This document shows, piece after piece, positions 32,363-41,080 of a DNA stretch of 64,000 nt. The notes beneath the pieces were generated by a model. It was not told the origin of the DNA and did not search any database. It saw nothing but the letters and a program-made list of their open reading frames with translations. The translations under genes and the position numbers were made by a program. The number at the start of each line of letters is the position of its first letter. The stretch's first letter is position 1. The stretch covers positions 49,714-113,713 of the forward strand of contig UQHR01000003.1 of assembly GCA_900540905.1 (NCBI GenBank), in the 5' to 3' direction. The DNA is from an uncultured Collinsella sp. GTDB taxonomy: Bacteria > Actinomycetota > Coriobacteriia > Coriobacteriales > Coriobacteriaceae.

Positions 32363-35176
32363 TTACCCCGTGTTCTGCAAACCTGCCGAGACGCCGGTCA
32401 CAGTCGAAAGAATCAGGCTCATGTACTCGGCCTTCTTCTCCTCGGCCATCTCGTCCTGGTTCATACGCACCTCGCGAAGGGCGCGGACCTGGGCGATGGA
32501 CAGAGCGTCGACGTAGGGGTTGCGCACGCGGACGGCGCAGCCGAGCACGCGACGGCGCTGCAGCGGCCACTCGTCACCGACGATGGCAAGGACCCACTTA
32601 CGCGTGAGCTGCATCTCGGTAAAGACCTTCTCGGACAGATCCTGGCGATCGCCCAGGTGCAGATACATCTTGGCGATGCGCTGATCGGTTTTAGCGATCG
32701 ACATCTCGATGTTGTCGATAAAGGTGCGGAAGAACGGCCACTCCTGGTAGGCAGCCTTGAGCTGGTCAAGATCGCCAAGCTGCTCGCAGGCGGTGCCTAG
32801 GCCGTACCAAGCGGCAAGGTTAATGCGCGCCTGGCTCCAGCTGAAGATCCACGGAATGGTACGAAGGTCATCGAGCGACTTGGCGCCCAGGCCGCGTTTG
32901 GCGGGACGCGAGCCGATCGGCAGCAAGCCGACCTCGGTCAGCGGCGTCACGGTCGAGAACCACGGTGTAAAGTCCTCGGTGTTCAGCAGGTCCAGATAGC
33001 GCTCGTGGCTTGCGGCGTTGAGCTTCTCGGCCATATCCCAGAACTTCTGCGTGGTCTCAGTGTTGGTCTTCTCGACACTCGGGGCCGACTGCAAAAGCGT
33101 TGCGGCGGCAACGGACTCAACATGACGCTGAGCCAGCGTGCGGTTGCCGTAACGGGCAAAGATGACCTCGCCCTGCTCGGTGAGCTTAAAGAAGCAGTTG
33201 ACCGAACCCTTGGGCTGCGCCAGCACGGCCTTGTTGGCCGGGCCGCCGCCACGGCCCACGGCACCGCCGCGACCGTGCATGAGCACCAGGTCGATATCGT
33301 TCTTCTCGGCCCACTTGGCGATGCGCTCCTGCGCGGAGTGCAGCGCGAGCATGGCCGTGGTAGGACCGGCATCCTTGGAGGAGTCGGAATAGCCCAGCAT
33401 GACCTCCATGCGGCGGCTGGTCTGGGCAAGGCGCTTCTGCACCACGGGCAGCGTAAGCATCTGGTCGAGCACGTCGACACAGCCCTCGAGGTCCTCGAGC
33501 TGCTCGAACAGCGGGATCACGTCGAGCTCGGGGACATCCTCCTCGTGTGCGAAGGACAGGTGGGCCAGCTCAAAGACGTCGGCCACATGCTGGGCGCTCT
33601 TGGTAAACGAGATGATGTAGCGGTGCGCCATCTTCTTGCCGTAGCGCTTTTGGATGGAACCGATGGCACGGAAGGTGTCGATGACCTCGCGCGTCATGGG
33701 CTGCAGGTCGCCATGGATACCGTTTTCGTGGATATCCTTGAGGGCGCGGGCGTGCACCACGGAGTGCTGACGGAACTCCATCTCGACCATGTGGAAGCCG
33801 AAGGACTCGACCTGCCAGATGATGGTCTGGACCGGGCCGTAGGCAGCACGGACGGCACCGCAAGCGGCCAACGAGCGCTGGACGACGCGCAGGTCCTCCA
33901 GGAACTCATCGGCGCTGCGGTACATGGTGTCGGTGATACGACGCACGGTGGCGTTCAGACGGTCGGCCATGACGAGCATGACGGCGCGATGCGGCTCGTG
34001 CTCGGAGATCAGCTCGGCGCGGGCCGTGTACCGAGGGCTCATCTCGACCTGATGGTTCCACAGGTTGATGAGCTCGGCAGAAGGCTTGCTGTAGGTGGCC
34101 TCGAGCGTGAGGTTGCGGCCGATGCGGCGGCACTTGTCCTCGAGCTTGAGCACCATGTGGGTGAAGTACTTGGCGGCGACCTCACGGCTCACCTTGGCGG
34201 TGACGTTGGGGTTACCGTCGCGGTCGGAACCGATCCAGCTGCCGGGATGGAAGAACGCCGGGCACAGCGGCGGCACGGTACCGGCCTTGTCGCCCAGCAC
34301 CCAGTCGTCAAAGCGACGATAGATGACGGGGATAACGTCGAACAGCGTGTTATCGAAGATGTCGATGATGGTATCGGCTTCCTCGACCGGCGTGGGCTTC
34401 TTGAGCGCGATGGGGCTCGTACGCACCAGGGCGTCGATCTCCTGCAGCATATGGCGCTCGTTCTCCACCAGGTCGGAGCCGCCCAGACGCGGACGCTCCT
34501 CCAGCAGGTTTGAGATACGGCGAATCTTGCCCTCGACGGCCTTACGACGGGCCTCGGTGGGATGTGCGGTAAAGACAGGGTGGAACTCGAGCTTGCCGAG
34601 CAGCTCGTTGGCGCCCTCGACGCCCAGCTCATTCACCAGCTGGTGATAGGCGACGGTGAGCTCGTTAGCGGGATCGACCTCGGTATCGGTCGACGCACCG
34701 GCCTCGCGCTCGCGCAGCTGCGCCACACGGTAGTTCTCCTCCGACAGGTTTGCCAGATGGAAGAAACTCGTAAAGGCGCGAACGATGACCTGCTGCTTAT
34801 CGAGCGGCAGGCTGTCGATCAGATCGACGACCTCACGAAATGCCACGGCGGTGGACTCATCGGCAGTAGGCACGCCCTGCTCGTCGACGGCCTCGTCGGC
34901 AGCACGCGTACCGGGGTTGCCGGCATTGGCCACAATTTCGGCCGACAGGATCTTGTCGAACAGGTCCGCGATCTCAGGATCATACTCGCTAAGCACACGA
35001 CGCTCCAGGCGCAGGAACAACGCCAGATTGTCGCGCAGCTCCTCGGGGATCTCGATCTCGGCGAGACGCTCCCTGGACTCGGCATTCGAGCCGATTCGGT
35101 TAACGAGGCGGTTGACCACGGCAGCGACGCGCGCCGCGGCTTCGGGTACAGACTGGTTGCTTAGGTTCTCAGCCAC
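32363..35176 (-). CDS. ppc: Phosphoenolpyruvate carboxylase
   Basis: A 937-residue enzyme making oxaloacetate from PEP and bicarbonate. Conserved segments include the catalytic FTAHPTEARRK (His), GSDRDGNP (Arg/Asp), HGRGGAVGRGGGP and the C-terminal QNTG. Serves anaplerosis and the reductive route to fumarate or succinate. I prefer the GTG at 35176 (GGAGG 4 nt upstream). The ATG at 35188 is possible, but its site is too close. Single gene; hairpin terminator downstream. Confidence 0.95.
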   Translation of the reverse strand: MAENLSNQSVPEAAARVAAVVNRLVNRIGSNAESRERLAEIEIPEELRDNLALFLRLERRVLSEYDPEIADLFDKILSAEIVANAGNPGTRAADEAVDEQGVPTADESTAVAFREVVDLIDSLPLDKQQVIVRAFTSFFHLANLSEENYRVAQLREREAGASTDTEVDPANELTVAYHQLVNELGVEGANELLGKLEFHPVFTAHPTEARRKAVEGKIRRISNLLEERPRLGGSDLVENERHMLQEIDALVRTSPIALKKPTPVEEADTIIDIFDNTLFDVIPVIYRRFDDWVLGDKAGTVPPLCPAFFHPGSWIGSDRDGNPNVTAKVSREVAAKYFTHMVLKLEDKCRRIGRNLTLEATYSKPSAELINLWNHQVEMSPRYTARAELISEHEPHRAVMLVMADRLNATVRRITDTMYRSADEFLEDLRVVQRSLAACGAVRAAYGPVQTIIWQVESFGFHMVEMEFRQHSVVHARALKDIHENGIHGDLQPMTREVIDTFRAIGSIQKRYGKKMAHRYIISFTKSAQHVADVFELAHLSFAHEEDVPELDVIPLFEQLEDLEGCVDVLDQMLTLPVVQKRLAQTSRRMEVMLGYSDSSKDAGPTTAMLALHSAQERIAKWAEKNDIDLVLMHGRGGAVGRGGGPANKAVLAQPKGSVNCFFKLTEQGEVIFARYGNRTLAQRHVESVAAATLLQSAPSVEKTNTETTQKFWDMAEKLNAASHERYLDLLNTEDFTPWFSTVTPLTEVGLLPIGSRPAKRGLGAKSLDDLRTIPWIFSWSQARINLAAWYGLGTACEQLGDLDQLKAAYQEWPFFRTFIDNIEMSIAKTDQRIAKMYLHLGDRQDLSEKVFTEMQLTRKWVLAIVGDEWPLQRRRVLGCAVRVRNPYVDALSIAQVRALREVRMNQDEMAEEKKAEYMSLILSTVTGVSAGLQNTG

Positions 35177-35236
35177 GTTTCCTCCCATTCCTCCTTCTAT
35201 GCACGTAACATGCGGTATTCATTATAGGCGCTTGAG

Positions 35237-35280
35237 AAATACTTTCGACACTGATTGCGCTTTACCACACAAAAGTATTT
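35237..35280. promoter_or_regulatory. Spaced inverted repeat upstream of ppc
   Basis: AAATACTTT (35237-35245) and AAAGTATTT (35272-35280) are 26 bp apart, about 60-105 bp before the ppc start. They may be paired half-sites of a regulator of ppc. Confidence 0.35.
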
Positions 35281-35340
35281 TCTGCATTGCAAGGGTTTTT
35301 GCTCTAAATGGTCGTATTTCTCGGTGGACGGCATACACAA

Positions 35341-35376
35341 ACGGGGGCATTCCGCATAAATGCGAAACACCCCCGT
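35341..35376 (-). terminator. hisS terminator
   Basis: ACGGGGG...CCCCCGT with inner CGCA/TGCG pairing; the 3' end on the minus strand is TTTGTG. It follows the hisS stop by 58 bp. Confidence 0.65.
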
Positions 35377-35434
35377 AACAATCGCTCGCAATGGACGGGA
35401 CACTCAAGCGGGTCCGCAGCTCAAAAATCATGCG

Positions 35435-36748
35435 CTACAGACGCTCGCGAACCGCCTCGACGACGTTGGCCAGATCGACGAGAACCTCGTCATGGCTCTG
35501 CATGTCGCGCACCTTGACCTTGCCGGCGGCAAGCTCGTCGCCGCCCAGGACCAGGATGAGCTTGGCGCCTACCTTATCGGCCTGCTTAAACTGGGCCTTG
35601 AGCGAACGGCCCTGATAGTCGGCCTCGGTCACAATCCCTGCGGCGCGAAGCTGCTGCGTAATGGCAAAGACGTTCTGACGCAGCTCCTTGCCGGCATTGG
35701 CGACGTAGACGCACGGGACCTCCTCGGCACCCAGGTCGCTGCCAAAGGCCTGCAGGGCCAGCAGGGCGCGCTCAAAACCGACGGCGAAGCCGACGCCTGC
35801 CGTGGGCTTGCCGCCCTCGAGCTCGACGAGGCCATCGTAGCGACCGCCACCACCGATGGAGCCGACACCGGCGCCGGGAGCCTCGACCTCAAAGACAGTA
35901 CGGGTGTAGTAGTCCAGGCCGCGCACTAAGGTGGGATCCTCGACATACTCGATACCCGCCGCATCCAAATAGCGCTTGACCTGCTCGTAGTGCTCGCGGC
36001 ACTCGTCGCACAGGTTGTCGCCCATCAGCGGGGCGTCGGCCATGATCTCACGGCAATGGTCGTTCTTGCAGTCGAAGGCGCGCAGCGGGTTGAGCTCGGC
36101 GCGCTCGCGGCACTCATCGCACATCTCGTCGGCGTGATCGAGGATAAACTGCTTGACCTGCTCGCGGTAAGCCGGACGGCACTGAGCGTCGCCCATCGAG
36201 TTAATGAGCAGACGAAGCTTGGAAAGATCGAAGCCCAGGCGCTTGTAAAACTCCATGAGCATGATGATGCACTCGGCGTCTGCCGCCGGATCGGGAGCGC
36301 CGAGCCACTCGATGCCCACCTGGTGGAACTGGCGCAGGCGGCCCTTCTGGGGACGCTCGCCGCGGAACATGGCCTCGGCGTAGTACGCCTTAAACGGCGT
36401 GGAGCCCTGGGGCACCAGATTGTTCTCGACGACAGCGCGCACCACGCCGGCCGTGCCCTCGGGGCGAAGCGCCAGGCGCTGCTTGGGCTTGAGTTTGGTG
36501 TCGGTGCCCTCGGTAAAGACGCGCTCCAGGTTGGCACCGCTGAACACGCGGAACATTTCCTTGCGCACGACGTCGGTCGACTGGCCGATACCGTGGACAA
36601 ACACGTCCACCTGCTCGATCGCGGGCGTCTCGATGGGTTTAAAACCAAACGGCTCGAACACGCCGGCCGCAATCTGCTGCATCTTTTGCCAGGCGCGCAT
36701 CTCGGCGCCGATAAGGTCGCGGGTTCCCTCCGCCTTCTGTGCCTGCAT
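35435..36748 (-). CDS. hisS: Histidyl-tRNA synthetase
   Basis: A 437-residue class II synthetase. Motif 2 (AMFRGERPQKGRLRQFHQVGIEWLG), the His signature LVRGLDYYTRTVFE and motif 3 (VGFAVGFERALLAL) are present, then a C-terminal anticodon-binding domain (PCVYVANAGKELRQN). An insert with four cysteines (CDECRERAE...CKNDHC...CDECREHYEQ) lies before the His signature, as in many Gram-positive HisRS. The ATG at 36748 has GAAAGG upstream; a TTG two codons earlier is less likely. Confidence 0.96.
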   Translation of the reverse strand: MQAQKAEGTRDLIGAEMRAWQKMQQIAAGVFEPFGFKPIETPAIEQVDVFVHGIGQSTDVVRKEMFRVFSGANLERVFTEGTDTKLKPKQRLALRPEGTAGVVRAVVENNLVPQGSTPFKAYYAEAMFRGERPQKGRLRQFHQVGIEWLGAPDPAADAECIIMLMEFYKRLGFDLSKLRLLINSMGDAQCRPAYREQVKQFILDHADEMCDECRERAELNPLRAFDCKNDHCREIMADAPLMGDNLCDECREHYEQVKRYLDAAGIEYVEDPTLVRGLDYYTRTVFEVEAPGAGVGSIGGGGRYDGLVELEGGKPTAGVGFAVGFERALLALQAFGSDLGAEEVPCVYVANAGKELRQNVFAITQQLRAAGIVTEADYQGRSLKAQFKQADKVGAKLILVLGGDELAAGKVKVRDMQSHDEVLVDLANVVEAVRERL

Positions 36749-36809
36749 GGGCAAACACCTTTCTTTTGTATCGCGTCATAGGTAACGGTCATTATACGGC
36801 ACAAATACA

Positions 36810-36877
36810 AACAGCGGCGGCGCGTCTGACCGAACGAGGGTATGGGGACTCGTTCGGCCAGACGCGCCGCCGCTGTT
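36810..36877. repeat. 29-bp inverted repeat, first of a triple array
   Basis: Arms 36810-36838 and 36849-36877 (AACAGCGGCGGCGCGTCTG...) pair over 29 bp with one G/A mismatch and a 10-nt loop. It lies between the hisS start and the MFS stop. Confidence 0.9.
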
Positions 36878-36879
36878 TG

Positions 36880-36943
36880 TGATCCCTTTTCCTCCGTCCC
36901 CTTCGGATCACGTGATCCCTTGGGGACGGAGGAAAAGGGATCA
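36880..36943. repeat. Two head-to-head copies of the 31-bp element (copies 3 and 4)
   Basis: Copy 3 (36880-36910) and copy 4 (36913-36943, inverted) each have TGATCC/GGATCA-type ends and the core TTTTCCTCCGTCCCC. Together they form a 22-bp perfect palindrome around the dyad GGATCACGTGATCC. Confidence 0.9.
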
Positions 36944-36953
36944 TTTCGTAGGC

Positions 36954-37017
36954 CCGTGGCCGCCTTGGAAACCGAATGATGGTACGAGCATCCATTCGGC
37001 TTCCAAGGCGGCCACGG
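36954..37017. repeat. 25-bp inverted repeat, third of a triple array
   Basis: Arms 36954-36978 and 36993-37017 (starting CCGTGGCCGCCTTGGAA) pair over 25 bp with one mismatch, 36 bp after the MFS transporter stop. It probably ends that transcript. Confidence 0.9.
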
Positions 37018-37052
37018 ACAGAACGGGACGAACAGAAAAGAGCGACGAACGC

Positions 37053-38357
37053 CTACTCCCCCGCCACGCTCGCGCGCAGCTTGGCGGCGATGGGCTCGGA
37101 TACCAGCAGGAACACGAGCATGACCACGGAGCACGCCAAGCACACGATCCAGGTGCTCGCAAAGGAGCCCGTGGCGTCGAACAGCACGCCCGAGACAATG
37201 GCGCCCACGGTGCCGCCGACCATCTCGAGCGAGGTGATGGTGCCCGTGACCTTGCCGAGGTCGGCCATGCCAAACTGCTTGGACGCGGCGATGGTAGGCG
37301 TGATGGTGCCCATACACGTTCCGATACCAAAGCTCACAGCGGCGACAATAGGACCGAGGTCCGTCGTCGGGAAGCACAGCGCCACGCAGGCGATAATGCA
37401 CGCAACGGAGCCAAGGATATTGCCAAAGCGCAGGCCAAAGCGGTCATAAATCGCACCGAGCGAAATCTTGGCGATAACGACGGTGACCATATAGGCCGAA
37501 AGCACAGTGCCCGCCCACATGGGATCATGACCGCCCGTGACGATCTTGGCGCCGTTGACGGTAACGCTCGTCATGTTGGTGACTTGGTTGGGCAAGATGG
37601 CGCCGTTAACGAGACCCATAAAGAGGAAGGCGACGACAAGCAGCCAAAACGCCGGGCTCTTCTTGATGCGAGACCAGCCGACGCTAACCTCGGGCGCCGT
37701 GTGCTCGTCCTTGTCGCCAGCCGTCGAGACGGACGGATCGCCCGGGTTCTCGCCGAGCGGCTTAAGGCCGATCTCGGAAGGCTTAGTGCGGAAGGAGTAG
37801 GCCGTGATGGGCAGTGCCGCCACCATGCAGACGGCAGCGAGTACCAGGAACGCAGAGCGCCAGCCCACACTCACGATAAGCGAGCTCACGATGGGAGACA
37901 GAATAGCGCCGCCAAAGCCCGAGCCCGAAAGTGCGATGGAGATGGCAAGGCCTCGCTTGGCGGTAAACCAGTTGGCGGTCACTAGGCTGATGAGCAGGCG
38001 GGTCGAGGCCACAGCGAAGCAGCCCGAAACGGCAAAGAGCACGTAGACCTGCCACAGCTCACCGACAAAGCTCATGCTGGCAAGAACGGCAGAGGTAGCG
38101 ATAACGGTTAGGGAACCCAAAACGCGACCGCTTACTTTATCGGCAACATGGCCAATGACAAGCGATCCGATAACGCTCACCACGGTGGAGATAGCGTTGG
38201 AGATGTTGTACTGGGCAAGCGTAATCCCGAGGTCGCTGACGATGAGCGGCTGGAACAGGCTCATGCAGTTGACGAAAATCGTGTAGCACGTGGCCATAAT
38301 CACGAAGCCGGAGGTCACCACGAGCCAGCCGGGGAAGAACTTACGTTGCTGGGACAT
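37053..38357 (-). CDS. MFS transporter, OFA/monocarboxylate-like
   Basis: A 434-residue protein with 12 predicted helices, beginning KFFPGWLVVTSGFVIMATCYTIFVNCM. The N-terminal GWxVV and the half-repeat motifs (RRGLAISIALSGSGFGG-like AKRGLAISIALSGSGFGG; YDRFGLR) fit the oxalate/formate antiporter and monocarboxylate group. A hydrophilic loop of about 40 residues separates the two halves. The substrate is unknown; small carboxylates are likely. Single gene. Confidence 0.9.
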   Translation of the reverse strand: MSQQRKFFPGWLVVTSGFVIMATCYTIFVNCMSLFQPLIVSDLGITLAQYNISNAISTVVSVIGSLVIGHVADKVSGRVLGSLTVIATSAVLASMSFVGELWQVYVLFAVSGCFAVASTRLLISLVTANWFTAKRGLAISIALSGSGFGGAILSPIVSSLIVSVGWRSAFLVLAAVCMVAALPITAYSFRTKPSEIGLKPLGENPGDPSVSTAGDKDEHTAPEVSVGWSRIKKSPAFWLLVVAFLFMGLVNGAILPNQVTNMTSVTVNGAKIVTGGHDPMWAGTVLSAYMVTVVIAKISLGAIYDRFGLRFGNILGSVACIIACVALCFPTTDLGPIVAAVSFGIGTCMGTITPTIAASKQFGMADLGKVTGTITSLEMVGGTVGAIVSGVLFDATGSFASTWIVCLACSVVMLVFLLVSEPIAAKLRASVAGE

Positions 38358-38397
38358 ACTGCTCCTTATTTAACAGACGAATAGCCGGCGCCGGGCG

Positions 38398-38487
38398 CCG
38401 GTAGTGCCCAAGATTGCCTTGAAAGACAAGGACATAGGCCTTATGGCCATGCCCGCAGACTTGAAAGGCAAGGTTGGGTGCTACCGG
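38398..38487. repeat. Imperfect inverted repeat over the peptidase stop codon
   Basis: CCGGTAGTGCCCAA...GATTGCCTT at 38398-38420 pairs imperfectly with 38465-38487, around an inner GGCC/GGCC dyad. It includes the stop codon of the M20 gene (38481). Confidence 0.55.
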
Positions 38488-39779
38488 TGGTCGGCGATAT
38501 AGCCCAAAGCGACGGCGGCATAGGCCGCGGCGCCAAGGGGAAGCTCGGCATCGCTAAAACGTGCCTTGGGATGGTGCTGGGCAAAGTGTTCGTCCGTGTC
38601 GGTTACGGCCGCGCCCACGGTAAAGTACGCACTCGGAATCTCGCTCGAGATAAGCGCGAAGTCCTCACTCGCCATGGCATGGAAAAGCGGCAAGAAAGCC
38701 GCCTTGGGCAGCACTGCGCCCACGTAGCCAAGCGACGCCTGAGTCATATCGCTGTCGAGTACAAGCGGCGGAACATCCGAAAGCGTCTCGATGGTCGCCG
38801 GCGTACGATATGTTGTGGCAACGCCGTTAACGACCTCCGCGATGCGGGTCTTGAGGTGCTCCATGAGCTCAACATCAAAGCCGCGCAGCGTTCCCTCGAG
38901 CACGCAGGTGTCGGGGATGACGTTGGCCGCCAAGCCTCCAGCAAACTTACCAACGGTAAGTGCGACTTCCTTGGCCGCCGGCACCTCGCGGGCGATAAGC
39001 TCTTGGAGCGCCAGGTGCACATGGACGCCGGCCGTGATAGGGTCGATGCAGATCTCGGGGCTCGAGCCATGGCCGCCCTTGCCCTGAAGCGTGATGCGAA
39101 AACCGTACACGCCCGAAAGCGCCGGGCTGCCGTAGAGCACCAGGCCAAGCGGCGACTGGCTGTTGACATGCATGGCAAAGGCCGCCTGAGGGCGCGGGTT
39201 CTGCAGCAGGCCATCGGCGATGGCAGCGCGTGCTCCCTCAAAGGTCTCCTCGCCCGGCTGGAACAGCAATTTCACCGTGGCGTTGGCCTCCACAAGCTCG
39301 GCCTCGCGAGCCTTGAGCAGGCGCGCCGCACCAAGCAGCGCCGTCGCGTGCGTATCGTGACCGCAAGCATGCATGCAGCCATTGGTGGATGCAAAGGGCT
39401 CGCCGGATTCCTCGACAACGGGTAGGGCATCCATATCACCTCGGAGCATGACGACCGTTCCGGCCTGCTCGTCCTTGCACGTGCCATTGCCCTGAGCGGC
39501 CGCGGCCGCACCGGCACCGATCAGGCCAACGACGCAGGAACCGTCGACTAGCGTGGTATGGGGGATGTCCATCTCGTCCAGACGTGCCTGGATATAGGCA
39601 GACGTCTGCGGAAGATTGTTACCGAGCTCGGGTATCTGGTGTAGATCGTGTCGCCACGCAGTGAGCTCATCGGCAAATGCCTGGGCTTCTTTGACCAGGC
39701 CATCGCCGATAGCGGTCTGCGCCGCCGTGGTAGCCTGAGGCGCTGGTTGCGGTTGAAAATCGGACAGAGCTGGTGCCAT
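38481..39779 (-). CDS. M20 family amidohydrolase (HipO/AbgB-like)
   Basis: A 432-residue M20D metallopeptidase. Metal ligands are in MHACGHDTHATALLGAA and FQPGEE. GDMDALPVVEESGEPF marks the first catalytic loop; the small dimerisation domain is at about residues 215-330. Relatives cleave N-acyl amino acids or aminobenzoyl-glutamate. The ATG at 39779 has GGAGGG 6 nt upstream. The N-terminal 20 residues are Gln/Ala/Pro-rich and extra. It may be paired with the EamA gene upstream, 117 bp away. Confidence 0.92.
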   Translation of the reverse strand: MAPALSDFQPQPAPQATTAAQTAIGDGLVKEAQAFADELTAWRHDLHQIPELGNNLPQTSAYIQARLDEMDIPHTTLVDGSCVVGLIGAGAAAAAQGNGTCKDEQAGTVVMLRGDMDALPVVEESGEPFASTNGCMHACGHDTHATALLGAARLLKAREAELVEANATVKLLFQPGEETFEGARAAIADGLLQNPRPQAAFAMHVNSQSPLGLVLYGSPALSGVYGFRITLQGKGGHGSSPEICIDPITAGVHVHLALQELIAREVPAAKEVALTVGKFAGGLAANVIPDTCVLEGTLRGFDVELMEHLKTRIAEVVNGVATTYRTPATIETLSDVPPLVLDSDMTQASLGYVGAVLPKAAFLPLFHAMASEDFALISSEIPSAYFTVGAAVTDTDEHFAQHHPKARFSDAELPLGAAAYAAVALGYIADHR

Positions 39780-39864
39780 AGATGCCCTCCAGTAACGTTT
39801 TTGCAGCACGCACTTTGATAGCGTAAAGTGCAAGGCACAACTGTAAAGGCATGACATAAAAAAT

Positions 39865-39883
39865 GCCGCCCTGGGAGGGCGGC
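39865..39883 (-). terminator. EamA gene terminator
   Basis: An 8-bp stem GCCGCCCT/AGGGCGGC with a 3-nt loop, followed on the minus strand by ATTTTTTATG, 13 bp after the stop at 39896. Confidence 0.9.
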
Positions 39884-39895
39884 GCAACAAGTTGT

Positions 39896-40879
39896 TTACG
39901 ATTGCGGGTGTGATTTTCGGCGCAAGAAATCGAAATGCGTCTCGCTCAAGATAATCGACAGGAAGATGAGCGCGAAGCCGGAAAGCAGGCGCGAGGTGAG
40001 CGCCTCCCCCATCAACAGCACCGAGAACAGCACACCCGAGGGCGACTCCATCGAAAGGAGCAGCGAGCCCGTCGAGGCCGGGACGTGCGCCAATCCAACG
40101 TTTTGGACGAGCAGGGCCACACACGTACAACCCACCGAAAGAAAGACCATTACACCGATAAAATCCGGCGTCCATGCAGAGAGGGGCGCCTGAGTCTCGA
40201 ATAGCAGCGACGTGATTAAACTCAAAACGCCATTGCCCACAAACATCCAAAACGTGATGACGTTGATGTCCATCATGCGACCGTACTTGGCGGTCACCGC
40301 CATCTGGATGGCAAAGAAGACCGCGCCGCCCAGCGTAATGGCATCGCCGGCATTGAACTCGACGCTATCGAGCGCAACCAAGCCAATGCCCGCCAGGCAC
40401 AGCAACGCGGCGCCCAAGTTGTAACGGGTAAGCTTTTCGCCGCTCAGGACATAGCTTGCAAACGGCACAAGGATGCAATACGTGCCGGTCAAAAAAGCGC
40501 TCTTGCCTGCCGTGGTCTGTGCCAAACCGATCGTCTGCAAACCGTAGGCACCCCACATGAGCGCGCCCATGCCAAGCCCGACGATCAGATTGCGGGCATT
40601 GAAATGAGCGATGATGCGCTTATGGAAAATGGCAAACATAACCAGTGATGCCGGGAGAAAGCGAACGTAGACCAGCTCGAACACCGGAATGGTGTCGAGC
40701 GCGCCCTTCATAGTGGTAAAGGAGTAGCCCCAGATGACCGCCACCGAAAATAGCAGAACTTTCCAGAACAGCGGCGAGCGAGCGCCGGCGCCCCGGGGAA
40801 TACCGCCCGCGCCCAAATCCTCACGGGCTACAGGGCTATCGGGCATGTTTTCGATTTCGTTGGCAGCGTATTGGGCCAT
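39896..40879 (-). CDS. EamA/DMT family transporter
   Basis: A 327-residue protein with a hydrophilic N-terminal tail of 45 residues, then ten helices in two EamA repeats (FSVAVIWGYSFTTMKGAL; AVFFAIQMAVTAKYG). Members export amino acids or metabolites. GAGGAT lies just before the ATG at 40879; the frame is open 5 codons further. The 200 bp upstream hold a possible promoter. Confidence 0.9.
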   Translation of the reverse strand: MAQYAANEIENMPDSPVAREDLGAGGIPRGAGARSPLFWKVLLFSVAVIWGYSFTTMKGALDTIPVFELVYVRFLPASLVMFAIFHKRIIAHFNARNLIVGLGMGALMWGAYGLQTIGLAQTTAGKSAFLTGTYCILVPFASYVLSGEKLTRYNLGAALLCLAGIGLVALDSVEFNAGDAITLGGAVFFAIQMAVTAKYGRMMDINVITFWMFVGNGVLSLITSLLFETQAPLSAWTPDFIGVMVFLSVGCTCVALLVQNVGLAHVPASTGSLLLSMESPSGVLFSVLLMGEALTSRLLSGFALIFLSIILSETHFDFLRRKSHPQS

Positions 40880-41080
40880 GGAACATCCTCGCACTCAATC
40901 TGGGCGTGGTGTCCGCACGTGTATGGCTGCGTGCCGCCTCATGGTCAAATAAAAACAGGGCGCACCGGACCCCCGGTACGCCCCGCTACTGTAGCAACAA
41001 CCAAGTAGCCCGTGCAATTCACTACGCTAAAGCATCGGGTTGGAAGACCTCGATGTTCCGGCGGCGTTTACGTTGCTGTA

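Noticed and set aside
36941..37330. Protein frames through the hairpin array near 37 kb
   Set aside because: The frames are open only because of base composition and run through inverted repeats and antisense to the MFS gene; no start site or conserved motif.
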